Assembly: GCA_054601695.1 (NCBI GenBank)
Contig: BAAHQB010000203.1
Coordinates: 248,001 to 312,000 of the forward strand
DNA from: Amorphochlora amoebiformis
Lineage: Eukaryota; Cercozoa; Chlorarachniophyceae
Direction of reading: 5' to 3'
Length of the DNA: 64,000 bases
Under the pieces are notes generated by a model. The model ran no database searches and was not told the DNA's origin. It was given only the letters and a program-made list of their open reading frames with translations. A program made the position numbers and the translations under genes. Below, piece by piece: positions 63,961-64,000 of this stretch (position 1 is its first letter; each line of letters starts with the position of its first letter).

Positions 63961-64000
63961 GTATACAAATATTGTCCGTAAATTGGCATTTCTAACAACA

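Overview
The window is nuclear DNA from a microbial eukaryote (a protist or alga; the lineage cannot be fixed from sequence alone). Coding sequence is cut into many tiny GT-AG exons (26 to about 380 nt). Introns and spacers are filled with simple repeats: (AT)n almost everywhere, telomere-type CCCTAA/TTAGGG arrays in the left half, and tracts of GA/CT, CA/GT and GGGGA. Almost all long open frames (YIYIY, RVRV, SLSL, NPNP types) are translations of these repeats, so I rebuilt the genes by splicing exons by hand and requiring splice sites and reading phase to agree across every junction.

Five gene models result. (1) A plus-strand membrane-protein gene enters from the left edge and ends at 6474. 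(2) A minus-strand gene, 28001 to about 7742, encodes a mitochondrial-type, membrane-anchored FMN/3Fe-4S glutamate-synthase-domain protein in 36 exons. (3) A small secreted glycoprotein-like gene runs on plus, 28406-35929. (4) A minus-strand gene, 49746 to 37556, encodes a 906-residue Sfi1-type centrin-binding repeat protein in 24 exons. (5) A plus-strand gene, 49969-61991, encodes a 741-residue protein in 21 exons that resembles the SAGA/ADA subunit ADA3. A last exon or two at 63.77-63.96 kb starts another gene. Pairs 2/3 and 4/5 are head-to-head over short spacers (404 and 222 bp). Pairs 1/2 and 3/4 converge on spacers that are strikingly rich in the tetranucleotide CTAG.

The most unusual feature is window-wide. 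Many exons are accompanied by extra, truncated copies of their own edge. Copies of the acceptor side lie upstream of the complete exon and copies of the donor side lie downstream, each separated by the local microsatellite. In addition, telomere-type repeats supply many of the splice sites themselves (CCCTAG acceptors; GTAACC and GTTAGG donors), and their orientation follows the direction of the host gene. The genes have no obvious shared pathway.
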